DNA of 64,000 nucleotides from Pseudomonas fluorescens (GCF_902498195.1 NZ_CABVIY010000002.1:682001-746000); one strand, 5' to 3'; shown: positions 27,412-36,741, numbered from the stretch's first letter. The notes: generated from the letters alone by a model not told the origin. Program-made: numbers and translations.

Positions 27412-28761
27412 ATGCAGAACTCGACCCAAGCGGCGAATGCCTGGCGCATTCTGTTCCTGCTGTTCCTGGCCAACCTGTTCAACTTTTTCGACCGCACCAT
27501 CCCGGCCATTATCATCGAGCCGATCCGCATGGAATGGCATCTCAGCGATTTTCAGCTGGGGATCATCGGCACCGCATTCACCATCGTCTATGCGATCGCC
27601 GGTCTGCCCCTGGGGCGGATGGCCGACACCGGTTCGCGCAGCAAATTGATGGGCTGGGGCCTGGCGGCGTGGAGCGGGCTGACCGCGGTCAACGGCATGG
27701 TCGGCAGTTTCTGGAGCTTCCTGATCGTGCGCATGGGCATCGGCATCGGTGAAGCCAGTTATGCGCCGGCCGCCAACTCGTTGATCGGCGACTTGTTTCC
27801 GGCTCATCGTCGGGCGCGGGCCATGGGGATATTCATGCTCGGGCTGCCGTTGGGGCTGTTGCTGGCGTTCTTCACCATCGGCGCGATGGTCAAGGCGTTC
27901 GACAGCTGGCGTGCGCCGTTCTTCATTGCCGCGGTGCCGGGGCTGATCCTCGCGGTCTTCATGTTCTTCATCAAAGAGCCCAAGCGCGGTGCCGCTGAAA
28001 GTGTGCAGGTGTCGCAGGAGAAGGTCGATCGGCCGATCCGCCGTATCCTGGCGGTGCCGACCTTTCTGTGGCTGGTGCTGGCCGGGCTGTGCTTTAACTT
28101 CGCCACCTACGCCTGCAATTCGTTCCTGGTGCCGATGTTGCAACGCTACTTCCTGATGCCCTTACAGGAGGCGGCGGTGGCGACCGGGATCATCGTCGGC
28201 GTGACCGGCTTGATCGGCTTGACACTGGGCGGGTGGGTCGCGGACAAGATCCACCAGCGCGTCGCCAATGGTCGCCTGCTGTTCGCCGCGTTCAGCCTGA
28301 TCATTTCTACCCTGTGCACGGCGTGGGCGCTGCATTCGGGGCGGATCGAGATTGGTGTGTTCGTGGCCGTGTTCAGTGTCGGCTGGCTGTTCGCCTATAA
28401 CTTCTATACCTGCGTCTACACGGCGATCCAGGACGTGGTCGAGCCGCGCCTGCGGGCGACGGCGATGGCACTGTTCTTCGCCGGGTTGTATTTACTGGGG
28501 GGTGGTTTGGGGCCGGTGGTGGTGGGCGCCCTGTCGGATCACTTTGCGCACACGGCCATGTTGTCGGCCGGTGCCGGGCAGATGACCGAGGCGTTCAAGG
28601 CGGTCGGCCTGCATGATGCGATGTACCTGATTCCGGTGGCGTTGTTCTTCACCATGGTGTTCCTGGTGCTGGCAGCGCGGTGTTTCGTGCGCGATGCCCA
28701 GCGGATGAAGGATGGGCTGGTGGCGGTGGTTGAGCCGGAAGGTAACGTGGCGACTGCCTAG
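27412..28761 (+). CDS. MFS transporter, Spinster-like
   Basis: Inner-membrane carrier of 449 residues with 12 helices. FLANLFNFFDRTIPAIIIEPI at TM1, GLPLGRMADTGSRSKLMGWG (MFS motif A between TM2 and TM3), and VRMGIGIGEASYAPAANSLI are typical of the Spinster/Spns branch. Substrate unknown. Preceded by a short AGACGG-type ribosome site; followed by a REP pair and a shared terminator. Confidence 0.85.
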   Translation: MQNSTQAANAWRILFLLFLANLFNFFDRTIPAIIIEPIRMEWHLSDFQLGIIGTAFTIVYAIAGLPLGRMADTGSRSKLMGWGLAAWSGLTAVNGMVGSFWSFLIVRMGIGIGEASYAPAANSLIGDLFPAHRRARAMGIFMLGLPLGLLLAFFTIGAMVKAFDSWRAPFFIAAVPGLILAVFMFFIKEPKRGAAESVQVSQEKVDRPIRRILAVPTFLWLVLAGLCFNFATYACNSFLVPMLQRYFLMPLQEAAVATGIIVGVTGLIGLTLGGWVADKIHQRVANGRLLFAAFSLIISTLCTAWALHSGRIEIGVFVAVFSVGWLFAYNFYTCVYTAIQDVVEPRLRATAMALFFAGLYLLGGGLGPVVVGALSDHFAHTAMLSAGAGQMTEAFKAVGLHDAMYLIPVALFFTMVFLVLAARCFVRDAQRMKDGLVAVVEPEGNVATA

Positions 28762-28765
28762 CCGT

Positions 28766-28832
28766 CTTCGCGAGCAAGCCCGCTCCCACATTTGAAATGC
28801 GCACCCCTGTGGGAGCGGGCTTGCTCGCGAAG
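28766..28832. repeat. REP pair (GTGGGAGC family)
   Basis: Inverted REP copies at about 28766-28790 and 28808-28832 with only 17 bases between them. Confidence 0.9.
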
Positions 28833-28867
28833 AGGCCTTGAGCAACACCTGAGAACCCAAGCAAACA

Positions 28868-28897
28868 AAAAAGGCCCGCATCACTGCGGGCCTTTTT
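28868..28897. terminator. Bidirectional terminator between MFS gene and rapA
   Basis: 13-bp stem including A/T tracts (28868-28880 with 28885-28897), core GGCCCGCA/TGCGGGCC, 4-base loop. Confidence 0.9.
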
Positions 28898-28919
28898 GTT
28901 TACCGGTAGGGCAGGAGAC

Positions 28920-31766
28920 TTAGCCCGCCACCAACACCCGGATCGCTTCCAGTCGCAGCGCCGCCTTGTCGAGCATGGCCAGGCCTTGCTCGCGTTGCTT
29001 GCGCAAGGCAACCAGTTCGCTGTCACGCACGGTCGGGTTGACCGCTTGCAACGCTGTCAGGCGTGCCAGTTCTTCATCGGTATCGGCCGCCAGGCGACGT
29101 TGCGCTTCGGCCACGCGTTCGGCGTGACGCGGGTAGATCTTGTCTTCGCCGGCATTGATCCGTGGCGTCAGCTGATCGCGCTGGGCCTGGATGAACTTGT
29201 TGGCGCTGGCGCGTGGCACGCTTTCGAGTTGATCGTTCAGCGTCTCGAAGGCCACCCGGGGCGACAGGTCATTGCCATTGGGATCGAGCAGGCAGCGCAG
29301 GGCGGCCGGCGGCAGGTAACGGCCCAGTTGCAGCGAACGCGGGGCAACGACTTCGCTGACGTAGAGCAGTTCCAGCAGCACGGTGCCGGGTTTCAGCGCC
29401 TTGTTCTTGATCAGTGCCACGGCGGTGTTGCCCATGGACCCTGACAGCACCAGGTCCATGCCGCCCTGCACCATCGGGTGTTCCCAGGTGATGAACTGCA
29501 TGTCTTCGCGCGACAGCGCCTGGTTGCGGTCGTAAGTGATGGTCACGCCTTCGTCGTCGCCCAGCGGGAAACTGGCGTCGAGCATTTTTTCGCTCGGCTT
29601 GAGGATCAGGGCGTTTTCCGAGTGGTCCTCGCTGTCGATGCCGAAGGCGTCGAACAGGGTTTCCATGTAGATCGGCAGGGCGAACTGGTCGTCTTGCTCA
29701 AGAATCGCTTCCACCAGCGCTTCACCTTCGCCAGCGCCGCCGGAGTTGAGTTCCAGCAAGCGGTCGCGACCGGTGTGCAGCTCGGCTTCCAGACGCTCGC
29801 GCTCGGTGCGGGCCTCGTCGATCAGCGCCTGCCATTCACCGTCGTCGGCCTCTTCCAGCAACGGCAGCAGGCGTGGGCCGAACTGATGTTGCAGGGCGTT
29901 GCCGGTCGGGCAGGTATTGAGGAACGCGTTCAGCGCCTCGTGGTACCACTGGAACAGGCGCTCTTGCGGGCTGGTTTCCAGGTACGGCACGTGTAATTCA
30001 ATGGTGTGCTTCTGGCCGATCCGGTCCAGACGACCGATCCGCTGCTCCAGCAGATCCGGGTGGGATGGCAGGTCGAACAGCACCAGGTGATGGGAGAACT
30101 GGAAGTTGCGGCCTTCGCTGCCGATTTCCGAGCAGATCAGTACCTGGGCGCCAAATTCTTCGTCGGCGAAGTACGCGGCGGCGCGGTCCCGTTCAAGGAT
30201 GTTCATGCCCTCGTGGAACACCGTGGCTGGGATGCCGGAGCGCACGCGCAGGGCGTCTTCCAGGTCCATGGCGGTTTCGGCGTGGGCGCAGATCACCAGC
30301 ACTTTGGTGCGCTTGAGCATTTTCAGCTGGTCGATCAGCCACTCGACGCGCGGGTCGAATTTCCACCAGCGCTCTTCTTCGCTGGCGTCCGGCTGGGCCT
30401 GGAAGCTGACTTCCGGGTACAGCTCGGCGTGATCGCCCAACGGCAGTTCGAGGTACTCGTCCGGGCACGGCAGCGGATAAGGGTGCAGCTTGCGCTCCGG
30501 GAAACCCTGCACGGCGGCACGGGTATTACGGAACAGCACGCGACCGGTGCCGTGGCGGTCCAGCAGCTCGCGCACCAGGCGGGCGCTGGCTTCGGTGTCG
30601 CCATCGTTGACCGCGGTCAGCAGGGCCTCGCCTTCGTTGCCGAGGAAACCGTGGATGGTCTCGTGCGCTTGTGGCGACAGACGTCCCTTCTCCAGCAGCT
30701 CCTGGACGGCTTCGGCGACCGGGCGATAGTTTTCGCTCTCGGCCCTGAACGCTTGCAGGTCATGGAAGCGATTCGGGTCGAGCAGGCGCAGACGGGCGAA
30801 GTGGCTGTCCTGGCCCAGTTGTTCCGGGGTAGCGGTCAACAACAACACGCCGGGAATGGTTTCAGCGAGTTGCTCGACCAGCGAGTATTCGGGGCTGACC
30901 TGATCTTCGTGCCACACCAGGTGGTGCGCTTCGTCGACCACCAGCAAGTCCCAGCCGGCAGCGAACAGCGCGTCCTGGGCCTTCTCGTCTTCTACCAGCC
31001 ATTCGAGTGCCACCAGCGCGAGCTGGGTGTCTTCGAACGGGTTGGAGGCATCGCTTTCGATGAAGCGCTCTTCATCGAACAGCGCAACCTGCAGGTTGAA
31101 ACGGCGGCGCATTTCCACCAGCCACTGGTGCTGGAGGTTTTCCGGCACCAGGATCAGCACGCGATTGGCGCGGCCGGACAGCAGCTGGCGATGGATCACC
31201 AGGCCGGCTTCGATGGTTTTACCCAGGCCCACTTCGTCCGCCAGCAGAACCCGTGGCGCGATACGGTCGGCGACTTCGCGGGCGATGTGCAGCTGGTGCG
31301 CGATCGGTTGCGCACGCACGCCACCCAGGCCCCACAGCGAGGACTGCAACTGGCGGCTGGTGTGTTCCAGGGTGTGGTAGCGCAGGGAGAACCAGGCCAG
31401 CGGGTCGATCTGGCCGGCGAACAAGCGGTCGCTGGCCAGGCGGAACTGGATAAAGTTCGACAGCTGGGTTTCCGGCAGGGTGACCACTTCGTTCTGCGCG
31501 TTGAGGCCGTGGTAGACCAGCAGGCCATCCATGTCGTCGACTTCGCGAACGGTCAGTTTCCAGCCTTCGAAGTGAGTGATGGTGTCACCCGGTGAAAACC
31601 GCACGCGAGTGAGGGGCGCATTCCGTAGCGCGTACTGGCGGGTGTCGCCAGTGGCCGGGTAGAGCACGGTCAACAAGCGGCCGTCCTGTGCCAGAACGGT
31701 GCCCAAACCCAGCTCGGCTTCACTGTCACTAATCCAGCGTTGCCCCGGTTGATACTGCTGCGCCAT
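28920..31766 (-). CDS. rapA: RNA polymerase-associated protein RapA (HepA)
   Basis: SWI2/SNF2 ATPase of 948 residues that binds RNA polymerase and promotes its recycling after termination. N-terminal Tudor-like domains ([17 protein letters not shown]...) are followed by helicase motifs: [15 protein letters not shown] (Walker A), [10 protein letters not shown] (DEAH), LLLTATPEQ (III), and [19 protein letters not shown] with [11 protein letters not shown] (V-VI). Length agrees with the family (about 950-970). Monocistronic. Confidence 0.96.
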   Translation of the reverse strand: MAQQYQPGQRWISDSEAELGLGTVLAQDGRLLTVLYPATGDTRQYALRNAPLTRVRFSPGDTITHFEGWKLTVREVDDMDGLLVYHGLNAQNEVVTLPETQLSNFIQFRLASDRLFAGQIDPLAWFSLRYHTLEHTSRQLQSSLWGLGGVRAQPIAHQLHIAREVADRIAPRVLLADEVGLGKTIEAGLVIHRQLLSGRANRVLILVPENLQHQWLVEMRRRFNLQVALFDEERFIESDASNPFEDTQLALVALEWLVEDEKAQDALFAAGWDLLVVDEAHHLVWHEDQVSPEYSLVEQLAETIPGVLLLTATPEQLGQDSHFARLRLLDPNRFHDLQAFRAESENYRPVAEAVQELLEKGRLSPQAHETIHGFLGNEGEALLTAVNDGDTEASARLVRELLDRHGTGRVLFRNTRAAVQGFPERKLHPYPLPCPDEYLELPLGDHAELYPEVSFQAQPDASEEERWWKFDPRVEWLIDQLKMLKRTKVLVICAHAETAMDLEDALRVRSGIPATVFHEGMNILERDRAAAYFADEEFGAQVLICSEIGSEGRNFQFSHHLVLFDLPSHPDLLEQRIGRLDRIGQKHTIELHVPYLETSPQERLFQWYHEALNAFLNTCPTGNALQHQFGPRLLPLLEEADDGEWQALIDEARTERERLEAELHTGRDRLLELNSGGAGEGEALVEAILEQDDQFALPIYMETLFDAFGIDSEDHSENALILKPSEKMLDASFPLGDDEGVTITYDRNQALSREDMQFITWEHPMVQGGMDLVLSGSMGNTAVALIKNKALKPGTVLLELLYVSEVVAPRSLQLGRYLPPAALRCLLDPNGNDLSPRVAFETLNDQLESVPRASANKFIQAQRDQLTPRINAGEDKIYPRHAERVAEAQRRLAADTDEELARLTALQAVNPTVRDSELVALRKQREQGLAMLDKAALRLEAIRVLVAG

Positions 31767-31842
31767 GCTGCCTGACTCCCACCTTGAAAAAGCGGGCTAT
31801 GGTAACGGAATCGGTCCTCTAGACCAAAAGGTTTACGGCGTA

Positions 31843-31925
31843 GAAGCTGCCGCAGGCTGCGATCTTTTGATCTTGGGGAACGCTTGAGATACGTGGTGTC
31901 CGATAAAGATCGTAGCCTGCGCCAA
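31843..31925. repeat. Degenerate REP pair (GATCGCAGCC family)
   Basis: GCTGCCGCAGGCTGCGATCTT and AAGATCGTAGCCTGCGCCA are decayed inverted copies of the second REP family, about 40 bases apart, upstream of rapA. Confidence 0.6.
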
Positions 31926-32018
31926 CCCCGGCAGGTGCCAACCGGGTCACAGTTTGCGACCGATGGCTCAAGTCGCCATCCCCGCGGCCGACAGACTGAT
32001 GACAGGAGACCCATAAAT

Positions 32019-32360
32019 ATGCTGCCACCGATGCTCCCCTTGAGTGCCGTGCCCATCACGTCCCAGCACGACCCGGTCCGCCCGCGCCCGGACATCGCGC
32101 CCGTGGTTCCAGTGCAGGAGAGCTCCAGCGACAGCACCATCGACCTGCAAAAACGCGACCCCGAAGAAACGGCCCTGCTGTTGCGAGAAGAGCAGCGTCG
32201 CAAGCAGGAGCAGGAACGGCGGCGTCGTGAAGCCGATGAAGATCCTGAAGCCCATCTGGCCATTCCCGGTGACGAACTCAATGCCGACAACACCGTGCCG
32301 GTGGCCCCGCTGATGGAAGACCAGCCGCGCCAGGGCTTGTGGGTCGATATCCAGATTTGA
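32019..32360 (+). CDS. Pro/Arg/Glu-rich hypothetical protein
   Basis: Unrecognised 113-residue soluble protein. ATG 32019 has AGGAG 10 bases upstream; the ORF further upstream lacks a ribosome site. The N-terminal half is Pro-rich, followed by a highly charged helix (EETALLLREEQRRKQEQERRRREADED) likely to be a coiled coil, then an acidic C-terminus. Base composition is native. Function unknown. Confidence 0.7.
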   Translation: MLPPMLPLSAVPITSQHDPVRPRPDIAPVVPVQESSSDSTIDLQKRDPEETALLLREEQRRKQEQERRRREADEDPEAHLAIPGDELNADNTVPVAPLMEDQPRQGLWVDIQI

Positions 32361-32460
32361 GGTCGAGACTGGTCAGCGTCGGCGCCAGACCGCATTATTG
32401 GTGCAATCCTGCCGAATGCCGCGGCAGCTGTATTTCATTTCAAGCGATGCACTGAACGCC

Positions 32461-32622
32461 ATGAGCCAAGACGACAAGCTGATCGACCTCAACGCCGAAC
32501 GCGCCAAGCGTGTCCATGACCTGAATGACAAGCGCCTGAATGAGGTACGCCAGGCGTTCGAGCAGGCCATGCCCTTGGCCAAAGTGAAGAAAAAGCCGAA
32601 AAACAAGCCGAAAAAACGTTGA
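32461..32622 (+). CDS. Small basic hypothetical protein
   Basis: Unrecognised 53-residue protein (MSQDDKLIDLNAERAKRVHD...), helical and charged with a Lys-rich tail (KVKKKPKNKPKKR). A longer frame from GTG 32398 is possible but less natural. It may bind nucleic acid, but no motif proves this. Confidence 0.65.
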   Translation: MSQDDKLIDLNAERAKRVHDLNDKRLNEVRQAFEQAMPLAKVKKKPKNKPKKR

Positions 32623-32687
32623 TCCCCCCCTGCATCGATTGATGCAGGTCAGTTTCCCCCCGCCTTTACGCCCCGTCCCGGGCAACA

Positions 32688-32701
32688 TTGATCCCGGTCA
32701 A
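32688..32701. promoter_or_regulatory. Anr/FNR box upstream of ccoM
   Basis: TTGATCCCGGTCAA matches the consensus TTGAT-N4-ATCAA except for one base and lies 66 bases upstream of ATG 32767. It predicts induction at low oxygen by Anr. Confidence 0.7.
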
Positions 32702-32766
32702 TATTTGCGCCTGCCTGATTGGTTAACTTAGCCCCATCGCAACAGGGCAACCGCAGGAGACGCGTC

Positions 32767-32883
32767 ATGTTTTTCGATAACGTGGTGATCGCCGGAGTGC
32801 TGACCGTCGGCCTCATGCTGATGTTTTTCGCAGGATTCGGATTTTTTATCTGGAAGGACTCGCACAAACGGAAAAAACCGTAG
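32767..32883 (+). CDS. ccoM: cbb3-type cytochrome oxidase small subunit CcoM-like peptide
   Basis: Single-helix membrane peptide of 38 residues: a short N-terminus (MFFDNVVIAG), one TM helix ending GFGFFIW, and a basic KDSHKRKKP tail. It resembles CcoM, the small assembly/stability subunit described for the cbb3 oxidase of P. stutzeri, which is encoded away from ccoNOQP. AGGAGA precedes the ATG, an Anr/FNR box lies upstream and a terminator follows at once, so it is a compact self-contained gene. Assignment rests on recalled similarity and on the oxygen-control site. Confidence 0.75.
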   Translation: MFFDNVVIAGVLTVGLMLMFFAGFGFFIWKDSHKRKKP

Positions 32884-32918
32884 GTCTTTCTGGAGGCAAT
32901 GAGCACGCAAGGCATTTT

Positions 32919-32944
32919 GGGCAACTTCGGTTGCCCTTTTTTTT
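32919..32944 (+). terminator. Terminator after ccoM
   Basis: GGGCAAC-TTCG-GTTGCCC stem with a stable UUCG-type tetraloop and eight Ts. Confidence 0.92.
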
Positions 32945-32977
32945 GCCTGCGAAAAACTGACAGCCAACACAGAGTCC

Positions 32978-33066
32978 TGTGGGAGCGGCTTGCTCGCGAA
33001 CGCGGTGGACCAGTCAATGTCTGTGTTGAATGTTAATCCGCATTCGCGAGCAAGCCCGCTCCCACA
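32978..33066. repeat. REP pair (GTGGGAGC family)
   Basis: Inverted copies at about 32978-33000 and 33043-33066; the left copy has lost one G (GAGCGGCTTGCT). Confidence 0.88.
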
Positions 33067-33093
33067 GTTGATAGGTGGTGATTGGTGGATATA

Positions 33094-33127
33094 AAAAAGG
33101 CGCGGTCCTTGCGGAGCGCGCCTTTTT
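33094..33127. terminator. Terminator downstream of pit
   Basis: 11-bp stem AAAAAGGCGCG/CGCGCCTTTTT with a 12-base loop, ending about 15 bases from the pit stop; the A/T tracts make it usable in both directions. Confidence 0.85.
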
Positions 33128-33141
33128 CGTTCAGCTGCGTA

Positions 33142-34617
33142 TCAGCTGCCCAGTGCCTTCGACGCCAGCCAGAACAGGCCGGCCGACAAGGCCACCGTGG
33201 CCGGAAGGGTCAGCACCCAGGCCAGCAAGATGGTTTTGACAGTACCGCCTTGCAGGCCGCTTTTGTTGGCGACCATGGTCCCGGCCACACCCGAGGACAG
33301 CACATGGGTGGTGGACACCGGCAGGCTGAAGATGTTGGCCATGCCGATCAGGCTGGCGGTGGTGATCTGCGCCGACATGCCCTGGGAGTAGGTCATGCCT
33401 TGCTTGCCGATCTTCTCGCCGATGGTCAGCACCACGCGTTTCCAGCCGACCATGGTGCCCAGGCCCAAGGCCAGAGCAACCGCCAGAATCACCCAGAACG
33501 GCGCGTATTCGGTGGTGGTGGTCAGGTCTTTGCGCAGCTTGTCCAGGTCAGCCTTTTCGCGGGCGCCCAGGATCGGCAACTTGCTGACCTTCTTAGCAGT
33601 GTCGTCCAGGCAGAGCAGGTAACGACGCACTTCGATCCGGCTTTCCGACGACAGCGAGTGGTAGTCGGCTACACCCTTGAGGGTACCGAGCAGGGCGGTG
33701 ATGGTCGGTTCGGTCTGCTGCGGGTTGCAGCGGAATTTCTCCGGCAGATCGCCTTCCACGCTTTTGCCCAGGGCCAGGAATTCACCCAGCGATTCGGCAT
33801 TGCGTTGGTAGAACTGGCTCAGGTGCAGGGTGGCGTCGCGGGTACGCTCGATCTGGTAGGTGGTGCTGTTCAGGTCGAGGACGAACTGCGCCGGCACGAT
33901 ACCGATCAGCACCAGCATGATCAGGCCGATACCTTTCTGGCCATCGTTGGAACCGTGCACGAAGCTCACGGCCATGGCCGAGATCACCAATACCAGGCGG
34001 TTCCAGAACGGCGGGTGTTTCTTGTCGTCGATCTTGCGACGCTGTTCCGGCGTCTTGTGCATTTTCGACAGCGGACGCCACCATTTAAGGCCGATCAGGA
34101 TCAGCGCGGCGATCAGGAAGCCCGCCATGGGCGAGAACACCAGCGACATGGCGATATCGATCGCCTTCTGCCAGTTCACCCCGTCGGCCAGCGGAATCTC
34201 GTTGATCAGGGCGTTGGCCAGGCCCACGCCGAGGATCGAACCGATCAGCGTATGGGAGCTGGAGGCGGGGATACCGAAGTACCAGGTGCCAAGGTTCCAG
34301 GTGATGGCTGCGGCGAGCAACGAGAAGACCATCGCCAGGCCATGGCCAGTATTCACATTGATCAGCAGTTCTACCGGCAGCAGGTGGACGATGGCATACG
34401 CCACGCCCACACCGCCCAGCAACACGCCGAGGAAATTGAACACACCGGAGAAGAACACCGCCAGGTGAGGCGGCATCGCTTTGGTGTAGATAACAGTGGC
34501 TACCGCGTTAGCGGTGTCATGAAATCCATTGATGAACTCGAAGGCGAGGACAAAAGCCAGGGCGAGCAAGAGGCTCACAAGCACCCAAGCATCCAGTCCG
34601 CTGAATAAATCGATCAT
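33142..34617 (-). CDS. pit: Low-affinity inorganic phosphate transporter (Pit family)
   Basis: Inner-membrane phosphate/proton (metal-phosphate) symporter of 491 residues. The two PiT signatures are visible: FINGFHDTANAVATVIYTKAM near the N-terminus and FVHGSNDGQKGIGLIMLVL in the middle, with a large hydrophilic loop after the latter and more helices at the C-terminus (VSTTHVLSSGVAGTM). Transports Pi, probably constitutively. ATG 34617. Confidence 0.93.
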   Translation of the reverse strand: MIDLFSGLDAWVLVSLLLALAFVLAFEFINGFHDTANAVATVIYTKAMPPHLAVFFSGVFNFLGVLLGGVGVAYAIVHLLPVELLINVNTGHGLAMVFSLLAAAITWNLGTWYFGIPASSSHTLIGSILGVGLANALINEIPLADGVNWQKAIDIAMSLVFSPMAGFLIAALILIGLKWWRPLSKMHKTPEQRRKIDDKKHPPFWNRLVLVISAMAVSFVHGSNDGQKGIGLIMLVLIGIVPAQFVLDLNSTTYQIERTRDATLHLSQFYQRNAESLGEFLALGKSVEGDLPEKFRCNPQQTEPTITALLGTLKGVADYHSLSSESRIEVRRYLLCLDDTAKKVSKLPILGAREKADLDKLRKDLTTTTEYAPFWVILAVALALGLGTMVGWKRVVLTIGEKIGKQGMTYSQGMSAQITTASLIGMANIFSLPVSTTHVLSSGVAGTMVANKSGLQGGTVKTILLAWVLTLPATVALSAGLFWLASKALGS

Positions 34618-34995
34618 GAAGGTTTTCTGACCCGGTCATAAGGGGGCGCGATTATGCCAGAAAAGACTGTCAATCGATGCACTAGCTGCTCATCGGTAAC
34701 ATTCTTCAATGAATTTTTTTTCAGCTATACCCGCAAGACCGGCCATTTTTCGTGGCTTGCAAGTCATTGAATTTCTTTGAAAACGCCGCTGGCACAAGGG
34801 TTGCGCTCGCCGGATGGGGCGATTTGACCGCTTGTATGAAATTTCCGAAAGGAGGGTCAGATATGAGCCTTTTACCTTGTCAGGTGGGGCAAGGTGGCCG
34901 CTGCCCGCTCTTGGCGGGCGCAAAAGGCAACATTCGTACTTCCCGCTTTTAACGGGTGTAAACGCAGACCCCAGGAAAAATTCAAGCCGGGTCCG
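34618..34995. other. Intergenic region upstream of pit (378 bases)
   Basis: Holds the pit promoter, a possible 29-codon ORF (34863-34952) and two small stem-loops: GCCCGC/GCGGGC at 34903-34919 and CCCG/CGGG at about 34942-34956. No larger gene is supported. Confidence 0.55.
34863..34952 (+). CDS. Candidate 29-residue micro-ORF with strong Shine-Dalgarno
   Basis: ATG 34863 follows GGAGGG (34851-34856) at ideal spacing and reads 29 residues with two Cys ([12 protein letters not shown]) to TAA. A GC-rich stem-loop overlaps the coding part. Whether it is translated is unknown. Confidence 0.3.
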   Translation: MSLLPCQVGQGGRCPLLAGAKGNIRTSRF

Positions 34996-35196
34996 TCAAG
35001 GCTCTTCGGCTTTGAGTTCCTTTTCCATTTTTTCCAGTTCTTGCTTGAAAACCTGATCCTGAACGGTGGCGCGTTTACGCCAGGGTTTGCGTTCCGGTTC
35101 GGGTTGGGCGGCGTAGGTGGTGACTTCCCCGCCGTAAACTTCCTTGTATCGTTGTTCCTGGCGCTCAAGTTCCACGCGCAGTTCGTCTTTCGTCAC
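34996..35196 (-). CDS. Small charged hypothetical protein
   Basis: Unrecognised 66-residue soluble protein, very rich in Glu, Lys and Arg ([22 protein letters not shown]... [15 protein letters not shown]), with two predicted helices. It starts with GTG 35196 after AGGTAAC. It may share a transcript with the leader region at 35197-35512. Function unknown. Confidence 0.65.
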   Translation of the reverse strand: MTKDELRVELERQEQRYKEVYGGEVTTYAAQPEPERKPWRKRATVQDQVFKQELEKMEKELKAEEP

Positions 35197-35297
35197 AGTG
35201 TTACCTGATTATGTTGAGATAAATTCTGGTGAAACGCGCTGCGTTCAATGTAGTGATCACGCTCTTCGAAAGAACAAGGCCCGGTCAGGCATCGTTT

Positions 35298-35369
35298 TTA
35301 CGGCAGGGAGATCAGTACGTCCATGTTGCAGGCGGCCACGGCACCAGAGATAAATAGCTGACGTAGCAT
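35298..35369 (-). CDS. Candidate 23-residue micro-ORF in the leader of the 66-residue gene
   Basis: ATG 35369 with AGGA about 6 bases upstream; reads MLRQLFISGAVAAC then a short acidic/hydrophobic end to TAA. It lies about 100 bases before the 66-residue gene on the same strand. Could be a leader peptide. Confidence 0.35.
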   Translation of the reverse strand: MLRQLFISGAVAACNMDVLISLP

Positions 35370-35433
35370 CAGATTCCTGTTCCAGCGAGCGCGTTGGCGA
35401 TGCACATGCAGTCGGCGTCGCACGCTTGCCGAG

Positions 35434-35461
35434 GGTGGCGGCGATGGAACATCGCGCCACC
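35434..35461. other. Stable stem-loop in the leader region
   Basis: 12 bp pair with a single bulged G (GGTGGC-GCGATG with CATCGC-GCCACC) around a 3-base loop. It lies between a TATAAT-like element and the 23-codon ORF, so it would be in the 5' leader of any transcript. Confidence 0.6.
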
Positions 35462-35787
35462 GGGTAGCGGGATCGGCGAAGGAAAACCGCCTGGCTACTG
35501 ATTTGCATTATAGCGAGCGAATCACAGAACACTATCGTCAAAGAGTTAAAAGTAGATCGTGATGGTTTTGTTGCCGTAACTTTTACAGGCAACTAGCGCG
35601 TTGCTGGATACCCCTGTGCGGCGATGCCTTTCTGACGCCATTAAGTCGAACAACTTAGGGCAACTACCTCCACCTCCAGGCAACATTCCCGACGGCGCGC
35701 AAACATATAAAGGACGGTGGCATGCCCCGGGGTGTTGGCCGGTCGGGGTCGGAAGTGGCGGGAGTCGATTGCGATAATCGGTCGATG

Positions 35788-35802
35788 GTTCGATAATCGC
35801 CC
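35788..35802 (+). promoter_or_regulatory. PcaR box upstream of pcaR
   Basis: GTTCGATAATCGCCC closely matches the known PcaR target GTTCGATAATCGCAC; a second CGATAATCG core lies at 35772-35780. It implies autoregulation. Confidence 0.8.
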
Positions 35803-35880
35803 AATGTTGCCTGGTCGGGCTTGTTTGCCTGGCCCATGCCGCTTGTAATAGCCGCTGATCCGTGTGGGAAAGGACCTTTT

Positions 35881-36723
35881 ATGAATGATCAACTGCGCAA
35901 TTCCTTCGCTTCAGTGGCACCGCCAATCGTCGCTTCACCCGCCAAGCGGATCCAGGCGCTGACCGGCGACCCGGACTTCATGACTTCGCTGGCGCGCGGG
36001 CTGGCGGTGGTGCAAGCCTTTCAGGAGCGCAAGCGGCACCTGACCATTGCGCAGATCAGCCACCGCACGGAAATTCCCCGCGCCGCCGTCAGGCGTTGCC
36101 TGCATACCCTGATCAAGCTCGGCTACGCCACCACGGACGGGCGCACCTATTCCCTGTTGCCCAAAGTGCTGACCCTGGGCCATGCCTACGTCTCCTCGAC
36201 GCCGCTGGCGGTTTCGGCCCAGCCGTACCTGGACCGCATGAGCGAGCAATTGCACGAGGCCTGCAACATGGCCACCCTGGAAGGTGATGACATTCTGTAC
36301 ATCGCCCGCTCGGCGACCACCCAGCGCCTGATTTCGGTCGACCTCTCGGTGGGTGGGCGCCTGCCGGCCTATTGCACCTCCATGGGCCGGATTCTGCTGG
36401 CCGCGCTCGATGACACGTCGCTGCGCGAGTACCTCGATCACGCCGACCTGCAGGCCAAGACCAGTCGCACGATCCATACCCCCGAGGCCTTGCTCGAATG
36501 CCTGCAGGAAGTGCGGCAACAAGGCTGGTGCATCGTCGATCAGGAACTGGAACAGGGTTTGCGCTCGATTGCCGTCCCGGTGTACGACGCCTCCGGCCAG
36601 GTGGTCGCGGCCCTCAATGTCAGCACCCACGCCGGCCGGGTCAGCCGCAACGAACTGGAACAGCGTTTCCTGCCTGGCCTGTTAAGCGCCAGCCGCGACC
36701 TCAGCGCCCAGCTGTTTGCCTAA
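35881..36723 (+). CDS. pcaR: IclR-family regulator PcaR
   Basis: Regulator of the pca genes responding to beta-ketoadipate, 280 residues. ATG 35881 follows GGAAAGGACC. An N-terminal winged HTH (SLARGLAVVQAFQERKRHLTIAQISHRTEIPRAAVRRCLHTL, about 35-75) is joined to an IclR effector domain (CNMATLEGDDILYIAR, GRLPAYCTSMGRILLAAL, GLRSIAVPVYDASGQVVAALNVS). PcaR is an activator of pcaK, pcaF and pcaIJ in P. putida and represses itself; the boxes found here fit this. Confidence 0.94.
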   Translation: MNDQLRNSFASVAPPIVASPAKRIQALTGDPDFMTSLARGLAVVQAFQERKRHLTIAQISHRTEIPRAAVRRCLHTLIKLGYATTDGRTYSLLPKVLTLGHAYVSSTPLAVSAQPYLDRMSEQLHEACNMATLEGDDILYIARSATTQRLISVDLSVGGRLPAYCTSMGRILLAALDDTSLREYLDHADLQAKTSRTIHTPEALLECLQEVRQQGWCIVDQELEQGLRSIAVPVYDASGQVVAALNVSTHAGRVSRNELEQRFLPGLLSASRDLSAQLFA

Positions 36724-36726
36724 GCT

Positions 36727-36741
36727 GTTCGATAAACGCAC
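36727..36741 (+). promoter_or_regulatory. PcaR box upstream of pcaK
   Basis: GTTCGATAAACGCAC differs from the P. putida target by one base and starts 4 bases after the pcaR stop, 112 bases before pcaK. Confidence 0.75.

Larger units (their letters stand above)
35197..35880. other. 684-base region between the 66-residue gene and pcaR
   Basis: Contains PcaR boxes near pcaR, a TATAAT-like -10 on the minus strand (35507-35512), a strong hairpin (35434-35461), and a 23-codon micro-ORF (35298-35369). No conventional protein is convincing; a 111-codon minus-strand frame at 35257-35592 looks fortuitous. Confidence 0.5.

Noticed and set aside
34660..34690. CTGTCAATCGATGCAC near pit as a Pho box
   Set aside because: Only the first half-site resembles the consensus, and Pit transporters are generally not activated by PhoB.
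34690..34923. 77-codon minus-strand ORF upstream of pit
   Set aside because: No ribosome site and Arg/Pro-rich shadow-like translation.
35257..35592. 111-codon minus-strand ORF upstream of the 66-residue gene
   Set aside because: Composition is not protein-like, no SD at its start, and it runs through the strong hairpin. The shorter 23-codon frame is more plausible.
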